Position numbers and translations under genes: made by a program. Positions 22,529 to 35,299 of a stretch of 64,000 nucleotides of DNA are shown here, piece by piece (position 1 is the first letter of the stretch; every line of letters starts with the position of its first letter). Below the pieces are notes generated by a model. That model saw only the letters and a list, made by a program, of their open reading frames with translations. It had not been told where the DNA came from and made no database searches. This DNA is from Heloderma charlesbogerti (Eukaryota > Chordata > Lepidosauria > Squamata > Helodermatidae). Location of the stretch: contig JANEZZ010001871.1 in NCBI GenBank assembly GCA_026122225.1, positions 1,984,001 through 2,048,000 on the forward strand, given 5' to 3'.

Positions 22529-23594
22529 GTTGATATGTACATGACTAGTCAAGCAGTTGGTCCCAATAATATGTGATTAGTGTAAGGTTATGAAGATGGA
22601 AAAGAAAGAAGCAGTAATGATCTTAATGTTCTATTTCTTTATCTTATTTTCTTGTCTATTTCTTTTAAGAAACAACCTCTTTCCTTATTAGAGTCCACAT
22701 TCCCAACTGCACAAAAACTTATTTTCAACTGCACAAAATGTGTCCAGCTGTACATTAGAATAAACCCCGCAAAGAAGACCATATACCCTGTGTGAAAAGT
22801 ATTTCACCCCCCTGAAAAGTTGCCAAACGTGTCTCCCACTTTCATGGAGGACTGAATGGTCCTGCAAAAGTGAGTTTATCTTTTTCTGCTTATCTTAAAG
22901 CAGAATTTCTATCTGCTTTATCTGCTTAAAAGTGAGTTTATATTTTTTGGAAACAACTTAGGAAAGCCTACTCCATTTTGGTCCCAAGTAAATGTTTACA
23001 CAGAATCATGGATTAGGTTTTGTTAATTTGTTCCCAAGGAAAAAAAAGTCCTAACAGAAGGAATCAACCCCAAAGAAACAAATGCCATTGCTTTTCACTC
23101 TCAGAAGTCTTTTTGACAGATGCAAAAACAGGAACATTGCCACAGGCTGACAGTACTTTCAGCCATCATCCAGCAGGAAGGCTGCTCCCCTTCAAACTTC
23201 ATACAGCATTTTATATGTGTTTGGGTTTTTTGCAAACTGTCCTGTAGAGAGGCAAGCACTCGGCATGCTATATGTTGATACTGCAGCAGTGTTACAAGCA
23301 CAGGTTCCCAGTTAAACAGTTTGGATCCAGCAGTTCTGGCAGGTACTAAGAGCAGACATGTCAGCACTGTTCGAGAATCGACTTCAATTGCTACTTTTGA
23401 TGGCTACAAGGAAGGAGCCTCTAGCCAATGTTTAAAGTAAGAGCTTTCTCTCGTATTGTTTTGCAGCTGGGCAAGTTATCTGAGTGAGTAGCTGACTGAG
23501 GGCCAAACTAGATGTGACACAGGAGATCCATGATCAGGATTGGCTGCATTGTCTAAAATTTAATCACAGTCATGTGGGTTGGTGAGAGGAAATC
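22529..23594. other. Non-coding stretch
   Basis: AT-rich unique DNA with no gene or nameable repeat. Confidence 0.4.
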
Positions 23595-24075
23595 ATTATT
23601 ATTATTATTATTATTTATATTATAAATTTATTAATCGCCCATCTGGCTGGTCACCCAGCCACTCTGGGCGATGTACAACATACCATAAAACAATTTAAAA
23701 CAATAAAATTCTACCATAATTTTTTTTTTTAAATACCCTAACCCACCCCAAATGCCTGCCTGAACAACCACGTTTTTAATGCACGACGGAAGCTCATTAA
23801 AGAGGGGGCATGACGGAGTTCCCTAAGGAGGGAGTTCCACAGAGTGGGGGCTACCACAGAAAAGGCCCTCTCCCTCGTCCCCACCTGTCCTGGCTGATGG
23901 GACAGAGAGAAGGCCATCCGAGGCTGATCTTGTTAAGCGGCCTGTCTGGTGTTTTTGGAGGCGCTCCTTAAGATAGGCTGGGCCGGAACCATATAGGGTT
24001 TTAAAGGTCAAAACCAACACCTTGAATTTGGCCCGGAAAACAACTGGTAACCAGTGCAACTCCTTCATATTGAAA
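23595..24075 (-). mobile_element. CR1/L2-group LINE 3' end
   Basis: Minus-strand translation from about 24068 gives MKELHWLPVVFRAKFKVLVL and a GEGLFCGSPHSVELPP-like end. This is the LHWLPV...FK.L.L C-terminal signature of CR1/L2-group LINE proteins. The 3' UTR follows toward an (ATT)n tail at about 23596-23620. Only the last part of the element is present. Confidence 0.75.
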
Positions 24076-25210
24076 TCATATCAGGACTGCAGGGCTAGGG
24101 AAAAAAACAACAACAACTTAACCCTTCCCTCTGCTTTGCTTTCCCAATTAAAATCCTCTAAATCTGTCTGCTAAGGCTGAGCTGATAGTTTTCCAAAGAA
24201 AATGTTCAGCTAAAAATTGGGAGGAGGGAGTGTCAGGAGAAAAGGGGTGCCGTCTAATTGGGGGCTGGTTTACTTCACATCTTTCCAGACCAGTGGCAGC
24301 AGTTTGTTTTCTTCTTTTTGAAAAATACTTTTGCCAGTTTTGGATGGTGGTGGCAGCAGCCGAGCTCCTCCTAGGAGATACTGTCTGCCATTTTCTCCCC
24401 CCCCCACGCTGTGAATACCCCTAGAGCTATGCCAAGTCGTGGTGAAACATCATTCTGAGGGGGCTTCCTGGCAAGGAATGGCACTATTACTAGAGACACA
24501 ATTTCCCCTCACTAGAAGCACTAAGGGAATGATGTGACATTGTTTCAGAAATATTCTTGGGGCGGGGCGGGGAGGAGAAAATCTCTGCTGGCTGACATCT
24601 GTTGCTCAATATTTTCTTTTAAAGGAACTGCCACCACAAAGGTAAAGAGAAACCTGAAACTTTCAAAGAATTTTGCTGTCCCCTGCACCCAATGGGGCCG
24701 AAATGGGATTTTGTTACATCAGTACCTTACAGGAAAACATGCAGGCACCATATGGGTACTTTAATGTTCCCCCTCTCATCAAATAGCACCTTCAAGGGGA
24801 GATTTGAATTGGTCAATTCCCCAGCCCCATCCTGCACTTAGGTCTTGATCTGATTTGTCCATTTCTCCTTTGGTCACTATTATTATTTTTTTTTGTTCTT
24901 TAATGGCAGGAGATCCTGACCACACACCTCTCACATCACATGTATTTGAGCCCAAAGAGCGATTTCATACAATCATGTTCCTTAGTCACTGACTGTACCA
25001 CCTCCAGAATATAAATGAAGTATTGCCTATTTGGAATTGTAAGCAGGAGTGACACACCACACAGAAGACTGAAGAAAAAGTGAAGCAGATAGGTGTACGT
25101 TTTAGGCAAGGGGCGGGCAACAGGTTTTTAAGAGAGTTGAAAGTGATTGGAGAAAGGCTTTGCCTCCTTTGGTGCCCACACACATATCTTTTGTCCCATT
25201 GTTACTTCTG
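24076..25210. other. Non-coding stretch
   Basis: No coding, RNA or named repeat signal was seen. Confidence 0.4.
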
Positions 25211-25212
25211 TT

Positions 25213-25600
25213 AGGGATTGGCTGGATCTGTCAATTTCAGTCTTCCAAAGATTGTTGGGATGTTTTCGGTCAAGCTCGTTCTGTCCTGTTTCTGCATGAG
25301 CTTGCTTTTTTTAAAAAAATCCACATGGAAATGTGTACTTTTTGTTTTCACTTTTTGTAAGGTGTGCATTTTTAAACGTGTGCATTTCTTCCCAAGTGCT
25401 TCACATTGCTGAAATGCTGTTTTGTGCACACCTTTTCTCAGATATATGCATTTTTTTGTGCACTTTTCCCTAACATGCCCATTTTTGTGTGCATATTTCC
25501 CTATGCAAGCTGCATCGGAAAGCTCACAAAAATGCAGATTTTTAGAATGCAACTCTGTCTTGGCTTGCTGAAACACTCAGGAATTGCGAGTTGGGTATAT
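25213..25600. repeat. A+T-rich hairpin repeat of gtgcatttt type
   Basis: It starts near tagggattgg and contains many interleaved tgtgcatttt / aaatgcacac-like motifs. It is similar in style to 34845-35250, 37720-38020 and 60080-60440. It may be a decayed member of the TAGGGAT-ended hAT MITEs with A+T-rich interiors. No right end or target duplication was found. Confidence 0.35.
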
Positions 25601-25839
25601 CTGTAACAAACACACACCTCACATAGTGAATTTCATCCCTTCTTCTGATCAAATAGAGTTTTGAAACAAAACAAAAACCTTCAACATCTGTTTAGCAGAG
25701 GTGAAAGTGGGATACTGCATATTTTCTCTTTCAAACCTTCAGCTCTATGAAAACACTGTTGTCTATCTCTAGCCTTTTTAACAAACTGGATATTGGATTT
25801 GCACATGTGTTTTGAACATCTGGGTTCTTCCTCAGGGTA

Positions 25840-26610
25840 ACTACTCAACTTGCGGGTGGACGGGGGGAGAAATGACGAGATGACACCAATAGATTTGGGT
25901 TAAAACAGGGCCACATTTATTGATAGATTACTATCTGCGAAGGAAGCACCGGCGGGCACGCAGCAAACAAGACCAACATGACAGGTGTGGAGTGAGGCAT
26001 TCATCATCTGGGGCGAGGTGTCCACCATCGCCCCCCCCCAATCAGACATATCCAGTTTTGGGCTGGGAGACCTTCCCCTGTCACCCCCCCTCGGGCCACA
26101 GAACCCGAGTGGGTGAGGAGGGTTGGCCTCAGAGGTAAGCCATATCTCCCGACTGGGACCACAAAACCCAGAGCCAGAAGCCTCGGGCCTTACCAGTCAC
26201 CTGAAATGGTGCCTATGAATGCCCACTTGTCCTCTCCCCCAGTGGAGTGCCCACCCGGAGCCGCCAATACAGTTATGTGACTGGAAGCCAGAACACTTGG
26301 GTGATACAAATTAACATATGTAGCTCCATATCCAAGCCGCTGTGCGAAGTAGGCAAAAGACCCAAAGCCAGGCCAATATGGCTAAGAGCCAAATATGACC
26401 TGCACTGCAACATGGGGTGGGAGGGAGGGAGCTCGTGCAGCAGGAATGAAGAGGAGGCTGGGGGCAGCGCGGCCTAAATAGCGGCCGGCTTGACCCCACC
26501 CACTGCTGACGCAAGGAGCGAAGGCCAATGGCCTTCATCCTTGTCCCATCTTCCCCCCCCAACAGCCCCCCACCGCAGCCAGGCAAGCTGGGCGCGGGGT
26601 GAGGGCACTT
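25840..26610 (-). mobile_element. LTR-like GC-rich block, minus strand
   Basis: Read on the minus strand, the block runs from a GC-rich region with a tatttag box (about 26475), through about 550 bp, to aataaatgtggccctgtttt (polyadenylation-like signal at about 25914-25920). A 60-80 nt pyrimidine-containing tail follows. This order fits U3-R-U5 of an LTR retroelement. No TG/CA ends or target duplication were identified, so it remains tentative. Confidence 0.4.
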
Positions 26611-27043
26611 CTAATCAGAAAGAGATCACATTTCTAGGGATGTTTCTCACAAATATAACAACTTTTTAATATCTAAAATTAGCGTTCTTTTCAGGCTTGA
26701 CTAAGGTAGACTATCCTTATCCTATGCACACTTCATTGAACACTGTGGGACTGACTTCTGAAATAAACATGCATAGGTGTGCATTACACAGTGGTGTCTT
26801 TGGTGGGCGCTTTGCTTACGAGTGAATTGTTTTGAAGACAAGTGCTGAATTCAGTGGTTCTTTTACTCCTTTGATGTTGAGTATTTTCCCCTTGAGGAAG
26901 AGACTGGATGTTTGAAAATCTGGTTGTTTACTCAGAAATGAATCAAAATTATTTCAGTGGGATTTACTCTGCGGTACACATGTGCATAAGCTTGCAGCTG
27001 TACATTGCTATGCTTTTAGGTGCTTACTTAGAAATGAATTGTA

Positions 27044-27190
27044 TAGAGTTCAGGGTTCTCAAACCTTTTTGGGCCCATGGACACATTTGGAAATATGAAA
27101 AACTGTCATGGGCATCACCCACAAAATGGCTGCCATGGGGGTCTGCCTAGTCTCAAAGGACAAATAATTTGTCCAAGAAATGGAGTACAA
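27044..27190. mobile_element. hAT-Charlie-like end
   Basis: The sequence cagggttctcaaacctttttgggcccatgg and the following cacatttggaaatatgaaaaactgtc are a typical CAGGGTTCTCAAAC hAT-Charlie end. The same body is seen at 36350-36440. The partner end was not clearly found. Confidence 0.5.
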
Positions 27191-27299
27191 GGCAGCTATC
27201 GGGTCTGAGCCTGAAATGCCAAACCATATATTTGCCCCCACAAAGCACAACACAATACCCATTTCACAGGAGAAAAATTGATAATGCTCAGAGAACCCC

Positions 27300-27535
27300 A
27301 ACCGCCCCCCCCACATAGATAAAAGTACCCTCACCCTCAAAACACACCCACACAGGCAAAAATACCCCTCCACCCCCATGAACATTCATGCATGCACGCA
27401 CACGCACATGCACAATGCACACACACACACACACAAATATTCCTTCCCCAAAAGCAAACACATGCACACAGGCAAAACTCATTAACACACAGGAAAAACA
27501 CCCCCCCCCCGAAAAACACACACAGGACTAAAGGT
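27300..27535. repeat. CA-rich low-complexity tract
   Basis: Imperfect cacaca / acacccc arrays with a pure (CA)n run near 27418-27434. It is followed by an (AAAC)n run at about 27672-27695. Confidence 0.8.
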
Positions 27536-27699
27536 GTCCTGCCCTCTTCCTTTCCCTTCTGAAGAATATTCTTGGCCCATGTGGGTCCCAGAGACATTCT
27601 GGGGAAGGAAAGAGAGAAGGTGGAGTGGGGTGACTAGAGGTTCTGCTTTCAAGCTGCCCAAGGTAAATTAAAAACAAACAAACAAACAAACAAACACAG

Positions 27700-29378
27700 A
27701 GACATTTTTTAGAAATCGGGAGGAGCAGAGAGCCTAAGTAGATACCTAGGGTTGTTTCTGGGGGTGCTGGGACACCCAGGACTGTTGCATTGCTGACCTA
27801 TTCCTAGTGAGTGTTTTTAGGATTGCAACTTCTATACCTAGTCTTGGAGTCTGCACTGCTTCATCCATGATGAAAATAGAACCAAGAAAAATCAGAATTA
27901 TATCTGAATATATGTAACTGTGTTAAAAGCAAATGGATAATTTATATAATACGATTCCTTATGGTTGAAATAAGACTTTAGTCTTTCTAAATCTATTCTG
28001 CCCATTCTAATCTAGGTACTTCATTTTTGCAAATATTATTCAAATTAGTCAGCAGAAGAGTTTTCTTCCAAAGGGCTTTGCTCTGATCCTGCACATTTAC
28101 CTTAACATCTAATGATGTCACTGAAAGTGAAATTCACTGAACTCCAACACAAAGTGAATCTGTTGATGGTCCTGTAAAAGATCTCTGCTTGAGTACCTTT
28201 GGAGAGTTGCTGCCAGTCAAAAGTAGTCAGTTTGGGGATGGATGGACAATTGGCCTCACTCAGTATAGGGCAGTTTCTTATATCCACCCTCTTTGATGCT
28301 TCCTTCTAATGGAGGTGACCTGATCAGAGCCAGTGCATATATGTTCTCAGTCATTTATTGGCTAACCTGGTTTTGAGGAAATGTTATCTTCATTACAGAA
28401 CCTGGTGGATTTAGGAGGCACATAATGATAGCAGTTGTCAGGAGGCAGAACCAGAACTGTAAGCAAATGGGTCACATAAAGCTTTTTTTAGTTATCAGTG
28501 CACAGACATTAACAGTTCCTGACAAAACGATACGAGTGGACCTCTCCACTCCAGTAATGCTGGTAATGAAATGCTCTATATTTTAATGAACACTCTAGAA
28601 AAATCTACCTGTTATTTCTCTTCAGGTTCAATTTTTGCTGAATGAATTGCTCTCATTCCTGGATACAGTGTGTAGATTGGGTTATTTATACATTTAAAAA
28701 CACACACATCCCAAAGCCTCAAGTGGAAGAAGGCCAAAATGAGGATTTACAAGGAACAGAAAAGGGTTCATTCCTCATTGTGAGTCTCCCAGGAGAGCTC
28801 TCAGGCAAATAACGTGCAAAATTATGTCGGCAGGCTGCTTGGAAATTCAAGCTGTTGTGAACGTGGAAGCAAAGGGAGCGACTGAAATGTAAAGCACCAG
28901 GTAGCCATAGTCAACTGACTAAACTGTAATCCCCAGACAAGCCTGACAATCTGTGAAGAATGTTGCTCAAAAGCGAACTTTTGCCATCTCTCCTGAAGGC
29001 AAGCAATTGTAGAGCTCTTTGACTGGAGACTTAAAATGATTTTCATGTACAGGGATTTGAATGAACATGGAGCCTTAAGGAAAGTAATTGGATATAATTG
29101 TGTAATGGTCACAGAAGTGTGTCTGGAAGTGTGTTTACATGTGCGTGCCATGACAAGAAAGGGGCACAAAAACGAAGGATTGTCTTTAAATAATGAGTAC
29201 ATGTTCCTTTACTGTCTTTTCCCCCCTGAATTGTTTTGTTTGTTTGTTTGTTTACATATTAGCTTGAATTCAATCACCTCTTCAGGGTCCCTAATGACCT
29301 GTGACTTCTACACAGGTTTTCTTTGAAGGTTGCTTTCATGTGAAAAAGGCAAGCAGCATTTGGGGATTGTGTCAGGGC
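27700..29378. other. Mostly unique non-coding stretch
   Basis: A short piece at about 28170-28285 (agagttgctgccagtcaaaag...ggcctcactcagtatagggcagtttc) matches the body of the tRNA-derived SINE seen at 31462. A (TTTG)n run lies at about 29236-29253. No gene was seen. Confidence 0.45.
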
Positions 29379-29787
29379 TAGGGATTTATGAGAAGTGTGA
29401 CTTTGCTCACAAAATAGGCCAGCATGCCCAGTCCGAAGCACCAAACTTGAGTGTGAGCTCGTGTCTGCCCCAAATATTAGCAAATTGTCAAACATGTGCT
29501 TGTCATCATCTTGTTCCCGATTCCCAGTTGGATTTGCACCAATTTCCTCATTTGCATAAATTTCCTCAGTAGACTGAATCAGCCCCACTTCAGTCCATGG
29601 AGGAAATTTGTGCAAATTGGGGAAGATTTGCACAAATCTTCCATTTGATCGCTGCTTGATTTGCACAAATCTCCTGTTCACATAAGGTAAGCAGTGATCA
29701 CAAACAGGAATTAGGCATGAGATGAGCGGCAAGACAATGTTCGGAGAATCCTAGGGATCTTGAACATCGCTTGTTCACCCATTCCTA
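29379..29787. mobile_element. hAT-like MITE with perfect target duplication
   Basis: The ends are tagggatttatgag and cacccattccta. A perfect 8-bp duplication, gtcagggc, lies at 29371-29378 and 29788-29795. The interior is rich in tttgcacaaatttcc repeats in both orientations, as in 37235-37657. A donor-like ataag|GTAAGC lies at 29684-29690, but I saw no ATG frame leading to it. It has no coding capacity. Confidence 0.85.
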
Positions 29788-29804
29788 GTCAGGGCTGCCT
29801 GCCA

Positions 29805-30005
29805 CCTTAGGAACATTGGAAGCTGCCTTATACTGAGCTCAACTATTGGTCCATGTAGGCCAATATTGTCAACACTGACTGGCAGCAGCTCTCCAGGGTT
29901 ACAGGCAGGTGTTTATCCAGCCTTACTTGGAGATGCTGGGTATCGAACCTGGGGCCTTCTGCATGCAAAGCAGGTGCTTTGCCACTGAGCTATGGCCTCT
30001 CCCAG
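29805..30005 (-). mobile_element. tRNA-Ala-like SINE
   Basis: On the minus strand, catagctcagtggcaaagcac (A box region) and ggttcgataccc (B box region) form a tRNA-Ala-derived Pol III head. The body follows, with gagagctgctgccagtcagtg and cagtataaggcagcttcc. Related copies are at 31462-31680 (plus strand) and 58860-59055 (minus strand). Confidence 0.85.
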
Positions 30006-30544
30006 TCTGGAGATGCATACTGTTACTTTTTAGTGCCCTGATGAAGCACCAGAAGCTTCTCCCTGCTGTTTCTATGCAGGCCTTGTTGTCTCCCCTCCTC
30101 CCTCCCCTCCTGTAACAAAGAGGGCTTCAGTTGTGCCATGCAAGAGGTGGGGAGGGGCAGACAGCAGGATCAAGGAAGAAATTAATAGAAGAAGTGGCTG
30201 CCCCAGGTCCCTCTGCACTGGGGAATTCAAAGGTTGCATGGAGGTTGCAACCTGAGAACACTAGGCTATTCAAGACTGCGTGCCTTCTGTCTGTATTGTT
30301 CACCCCTGTTCTTATGTACAAGAGTACATTCCCTGTGAGGAGGAATCGTATTCACTGAAGTCATATGAAGATATTCCACAAGTCCTCCATATACAGCCTT
30401 GTGGAGAGTCAGTTCTTTCTTGTACGTTAGTATGCAGTTACCAGAGCCAGCGTGTTCCAGTGAGCTAACTGGGGAAGCTCAGGTGGCAATGGTGGCCAAG
30501 AGTACATTTTAACAGCTTAGGCTTGCTGCAAGCCTGCAACCCTC

Positions 30545-31365
30545 TCTAAAGAGTGAGGCTCTTGCCTTGGTTATTCATGTGCTGGTGACATCCAGGCTTG
30601 GTTGCTGTAATGTCATTTATGTGGCCTTTGAAGATGGTTTGGAAAATTCAACTGGTGCAGAAAGCAACCATATAAACATTATATATTGTTTTTTAGATTG
30701 CCCTGAAGAAGGACCCATGGGTCTGAAATGCGTTGGAATTGTTTTCATTGAGTTAAACATCCTTTTCGTTTTCCCGTTTGTCTTTGGCTTTTCGGGCATT
30801 CCTTGTGGGATCCCCTTTTTGTTGGTTCAGATTACAACCACCCAGATACTGGCTGGGGGATTGAGCAGTCTACTCATGTGATGCCAATACCGTACCAGCT
30901 GCACTGGCTGCCAGTGTATTTCTGAGCTCAATTTAAAGTGTTGGTTTTAACCTTCAAAGACTTACATGGTTTGAGCCAAAGTTACTGCCTTTCCCCCTAC
31001 CAAACTGTTTGTATTTTGACCTCATCACCGGAGGTCCTTCTCACTTGCCCTCTGCAGAAGGCAGTTAGGCTGGTGAGTACAAGGGAGAGGGCCTTTTCAG
31101 TGGTGGCCCTGCACCTCTGTCAGGTCCCATCTTTCCAGGTTTTCTGGAAGGCCCTGAAGACCCACCTGTTTTCACTGGCCTTTCCATAGCCTGTGGGCAG
31201 CAGGTTTTATTGGTGCAATCTGTTTTTATAGGGTTTTTTTTTTTGCATTTTTATTAATTGATTTTCTATTGTATTTGTTTTGCGTTCTTTTTATCTTGAG
31301 AGGGTTCTACCCTGAAAAGTGCCCTAAAAATAATTTAAAAAACAAATAAATAAGTTACCCAGATA
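30545..31365 (+). mobile_element. CR1/L2-group LINE 3' part with an internal insertion
   Basis: The 5' part (30560-30670) reads like the conserved VTSRLGCCNVIY region. The 3' part from 30895 reads CTGCACTGGCTGCCAGTGTA (LHWLPV) and continues to an aataatttaaaaaacaaata tail. Between them, about 30668-30850 is foreign, with a small stem around gacccatgggtctgaaatgcg. No frame is intact. Confidence 0.7.
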
Positions 31366-31461
31366 TAGTTCTTGAAAGCGCTTATTTTTCCTACCACCCC
31401 CCATCTTCAAATGTATAGCTGAGGAATATAACTTATAAGGGAAACCATCTGGGAGTCTTCA

Positions 31462-31680
31462 CAGAAGTCCTCGTAGCTCATTGACAGAGCACATGTTTTG
31501 CATGCAGGAGACAACAGGTTCCATCCCTGGCATCTTGAGTTTAAAAAGGCATGTGATGGATAAGAGCTCTCTCAGCTCGAGATCTTGGAGAACCGTTGCC
31601 AGTCAGACTAGACAATACTAGGCTAAATGGACAAATAGGTTAACCTAGTATAAGATAGTGCATAGTTTCCTTAGGATGCT
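31462..31680 (+). mobile_element. tRNA-Ala-like SINE
   Basis: The head tcctcgtagctcattgacag and caggttccatccctgg contains A- and B-box-like motifs. The body ccgttgccagtcagac...ctagtataagatagtgcatag matches the copies at 28170, 29805 and 58860. Confidence 0.8.
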
Positions 31681-32169
31681 TGGTAGCCTCTGAACTTGCA
31701 GGCTTCTGAGATTCCTATGCCCTGCTGGGCTGAAGCTGGCAGGGCGGGAGGAGCGGCGGAGGCAATCTTTCCCTCCCTGCCCACCATTTTTCCTGATTTT
31801 CACTAGACAATATTTTTAGCCTGTCTAGTGAGGGCGCTTTGGAGGGGGAGGGAAGGAGGCTGGAGAAGTCTCAGGATATTTTATATCCTGAACTCTCTGG
31901 TCTCCTCCCCTCCCTGCTCACCAGAATGCCCCCTTTCCTCCTCCTCTGAGATTGCTTTTCTGACCTTGGAGGGCAGCTGAAGTGGCTCTTTCCACACTGG
32001 CTACAAGGGGGTGGGGTCTGGGGTTGGGTCTCTGACTTCCCCTTCCGAGGACGGACTGCTGTCTCTGACCTTGGGATGGTTTCTCCAAGCTCCCCCTGGG
32101 ACCATAGGATTGCTCTCCTAATTAATTTGTTGCCACAAGATGTAGTGATGGCCACTAGCTTAGATGGAT

Positions 32170-32425
32170 TAAAAGGGAGTTCAGCTAATTCACTGGCTAC
32201 TAGACATGATGGCTCTATGATACCACCAGGTTGAGAGCCAATATGCCTCTTGAATACCAGTTGCTGGGGAACACAAGAGAGAGGGGCCCATTGACTTCAC
32301 ACCCTGCTTATGGCTTCCCAGAGGCCTCTGCTTGGCTGCTCTTGGAAACAGGATGTTGGACTAGAGAGGCCTCAGGTCTGATCCAGCAGGGCTCTTTTTG
32401 TGTTTTTATGTTTCTGTACACCCAC
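32170..32425 (+). repeat. Interspersed repeat (ggatgttggactagagaggc type)
   Basis: The sequence ggctctatgataccaccagg...gaataccagttgctgggga...ggactagagaggcctcaggt ctgatccagcagggctcttt matches a repeat common in sauropsid DNA, probably a CR1-related 3' end or SINE. I cannot assign the family. Confidence 0.5.
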
Positions 32426-32429
32426 GCAC

Positions 32430-34840
32430 TCTCTGTGTCCTTCAGCTCAGCCTCCATCCTGTTGGATGTTGGCCTGGTGTTTGGAGGAAATGCAGCCAGG
32501 GCTCTATGTGCCCTTTATCTGATGGAGGATCAGAGGTCTGCCCTGGCAGTCATGCCAGGTCCCCAAACTATGAACTGCTGGTCTGGTAATGCAAGTAATC
32601 AAGCATGAGTATAGCTTGTACTAAATTTGCTCAGGGGAAAGGAGGAAAGAGAATTAGAGCTCAACTTGCTTTCTAAGCTATTTTATTGCCACCTTTTTTA
32701 ATACACATAGTTTAAAGGTGATTCAAGTAAACATGGCAATAGAATGCATACAATTTCAGTGGAGAATAACCACGCAAATTTTGATGAGAGAAAAGAGTGA
32801 AGGTTCGAATGCAGCTAGTCTTGCCAATTTAAAACTTAGATGGAGGTAGGATAAAGACCCAGATTTTGTGGATGCATCGTTACTTCTGTGCAGTTCGAAG
32901 ATCTGGGGCAACTTTCTAGTTTTGCCTGAAGAAAGGAAGAGTGATCTCCAAGTTTCAAGATCAAGGCTAGTTCAGCAGCTGCCTGCCAAGATTGTCCAGG
33001 GGCAGCTGACACCCTGCTGCTTTAAACAAAATTAAATTCTGTGCCGCAAAAACTTTCTGGATAATTTGAGTTTTTTTTTTTCATTAACTCTTTTTATATT
33101 TTCATGAATATAAAACTGAATCTGAGCCCACCGTCTTGAGACCATCTTTAAATTCTAATAAATTCGTTTCCAATTTAATCCCAGCCTGTGCTTAGGGCAT
33201 CTTTGAAAGAAATATTATCTGAGGAGGATTTTATCACTTCTTCCTGCTTGCTTGTACGATAAAATGTATTGCTTTTTTTGTAGTTGTTGCGGTCCTTTGT
33301 CAGGATGATACCATAGGCAATGATGTATATGTATATTTTTCACACTTTTTTTTTTAACCATGAAATGAATATGGGGGGAAAAAGCATCTGAGGATTTTAT
33401 CTCCTAAAGAACACACTGAAATTATATATACATGAACACACACACCTATAAAATGACTGGTGCTATCTTTAGTCTCCCTACTAGCCATATCAATAAGATT
33501 GTATCAAAAATTATGGCAGTGTGGCTCACTCCATTGCACTTAACAGTTGTGTCAGCATTTCCTCAGTAAACCCATATTTTCAGGGCTCTAAAGCTCTGCT
33601 GTAAAAATGTTCATTGAACTAAAACTTGTTGCATATGTACTATATATCCTGGCACAACAGGGATTTTATATTAATAGTAAAATGGGAAAATATCCATTTA
33701 CCTCTTTTAAATTTAAAATAAAGGGGAAAGAGCAGTTACTCTGAATATACCTATTATAATTTTTTTAAAAACAAAACCATGTTATCTGTTGGCATACTTA
33801 CCACTTCCTAGCCTTTTTTTTTTTAAAATCCCTTACTAACTACATATTGATATGAAGCCAAGGATCATAATATCTAACCACCAGCTGTGCTTGTGGGTCT
33901 GTTTCTAAAAGCTGTAAATCAATTTTATTGGCACTAATCCCAAGTTATTGAATATTCATAGTATGACTCCCCCCTCCCCCAACACAGATCTGGTGTTTTC
34001 CCTCCCTGTTCTTCAGTGTCAGTGTTCAGTTTTTGCGCTAAGGATCCAATATGGTTTCAGACGCACCAAGGTGCAAAGGGGTCATTGATTGCAGAGGAGT
34101 CTATTTAATTTTTCATTCTGAGAGGAAAGGATTGGGTTCATTAGATGTGCACTGTGTATAGGTAATGAACATAATACATAGAATAATTCTAAATGGCAGA
34201 CCTGCTGGAATAAGAAGGTATTGCCCAGTTGTAGTGCTTGGTGCATGGCTGTAAGCTGTGATATGTTTTGCTGAAATGTTTGGTATGTATTTTTTTATAT
34301 CATGGTAACATGTATGGACTCCATGTTTACCATGCAATGCATTCATTGTATGCTATGCTTGCGATGCACAGTCTGTGAATCTGCCAGTTAATATGGATTT
34401 AAATGATCCATCAGGCAATTGCTTCAGAGGCTGAACTTAAGATGCCACAATGAAATTGCCCATATTTGTACCATGACCATTTCTATTAATTTGCTCCTTT
34501 TGCTGTCACTGTTCTGTCTACATTAGCACGATGTACGGAGACAGGACTTCTGCTGTATGCACATCAGATGGGGAGGTTCAAGCCCAGGCTGCGCTTAATA
34601 ACCTCCTCAGGTTTGGACTTCGTCAACAAGTCCAGTAGTAGATGACATTTGCTAGCAGATCTGTCAGTGTGCGGAACAGGAAGAGATGTCAGGTCCTTCT
34701 CTCTGAATTAGGCAAACCTGCAATAGTGATTCCAACTCCAGCACCATTCCCCCATTTTTATGACAACAGTGGCGTCATTCCTTCCATAACATCTGCATGT
34801 GATATTAGCTGCAGACATCCACCTTAATGATTTGCATTTC
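32430..34840. other. Longest repeat-poor stretch
   Basis: AT-rich, apparently unique DNA with runs of T and A. No coding frame, RNA gene, promoter or repeat was recognised. Confidence 0.45.
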
Positions 34841-34844
34841 CATA

Positions 34845-35250
34845 GGTGCCTATGCCTATATACTGAGCCACTGTATCAATGCAATGCACATTTTGTGATC
34901 ACCCAGATTCTCTGAACGCCACCTTGAAGCTTGGCTCGCCTCATTTCCCATGTTCATTTGCATTCTTTTTTCATCTCGTTTGAAGGGGGAAGTGTGCATT
35001 TTGAATGGGGAAAATGCATTAAAAATTTTAATTTTTAAAATTAAATGGCACACTTTCTACCCATAGGGTAAAGCATGAAAATGCACATTTTTTCAAACCC
35101 AAACATAAATTTGGGAATTTGCAAATTTTTTTGAAGGACATGTCCTCTTGTTTGCATTTGCGGTTGTGAATAGGACACGTTCACATGATTTGCGAACTTA
35201 AATGGAATTCCCTATTTGTGAGAAGGTCGCACGGGCAGTGCTGTCTCAGA
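34845..35250. repeat. A+T-rich hairpin repeat of gtgcattt type
   Basis: Motifs gtgcattttgaatgggg and atgcacattttttc, with tttgcaaatt/aatttgc pairs, resemble the A+T-rich hAT MITE interiors at 37720 and 60080. The ends are not clear. Confidence 0.35.
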
Positions 35251-35299
35251 AAATATTATGGAATCCGAACAGCCCCCCTCTCACCAGAATCAGATTTCT

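Noticed and set aside
23731..23745. Interstitial telomere-like ccctaaccc
   Set aside because: A single partial unit inside an L2-type tail, not an array.
29938..29999. Possible tRNA-Ala gene on the minus strand (also at 31470 and 58990)
   Set aside because: A- and B-box-like motifs are present, but the acceptor stem does not pair, and the three copies share a long downstream body. They are tRNA-derived SINEs.
32430..34840. Possible host exons among 60-80 codon frames
   Set aside because: Codon usage is AT-biased and random, no splice-bounded frame or known domain was seen, and frame lengths are as expected by chance.
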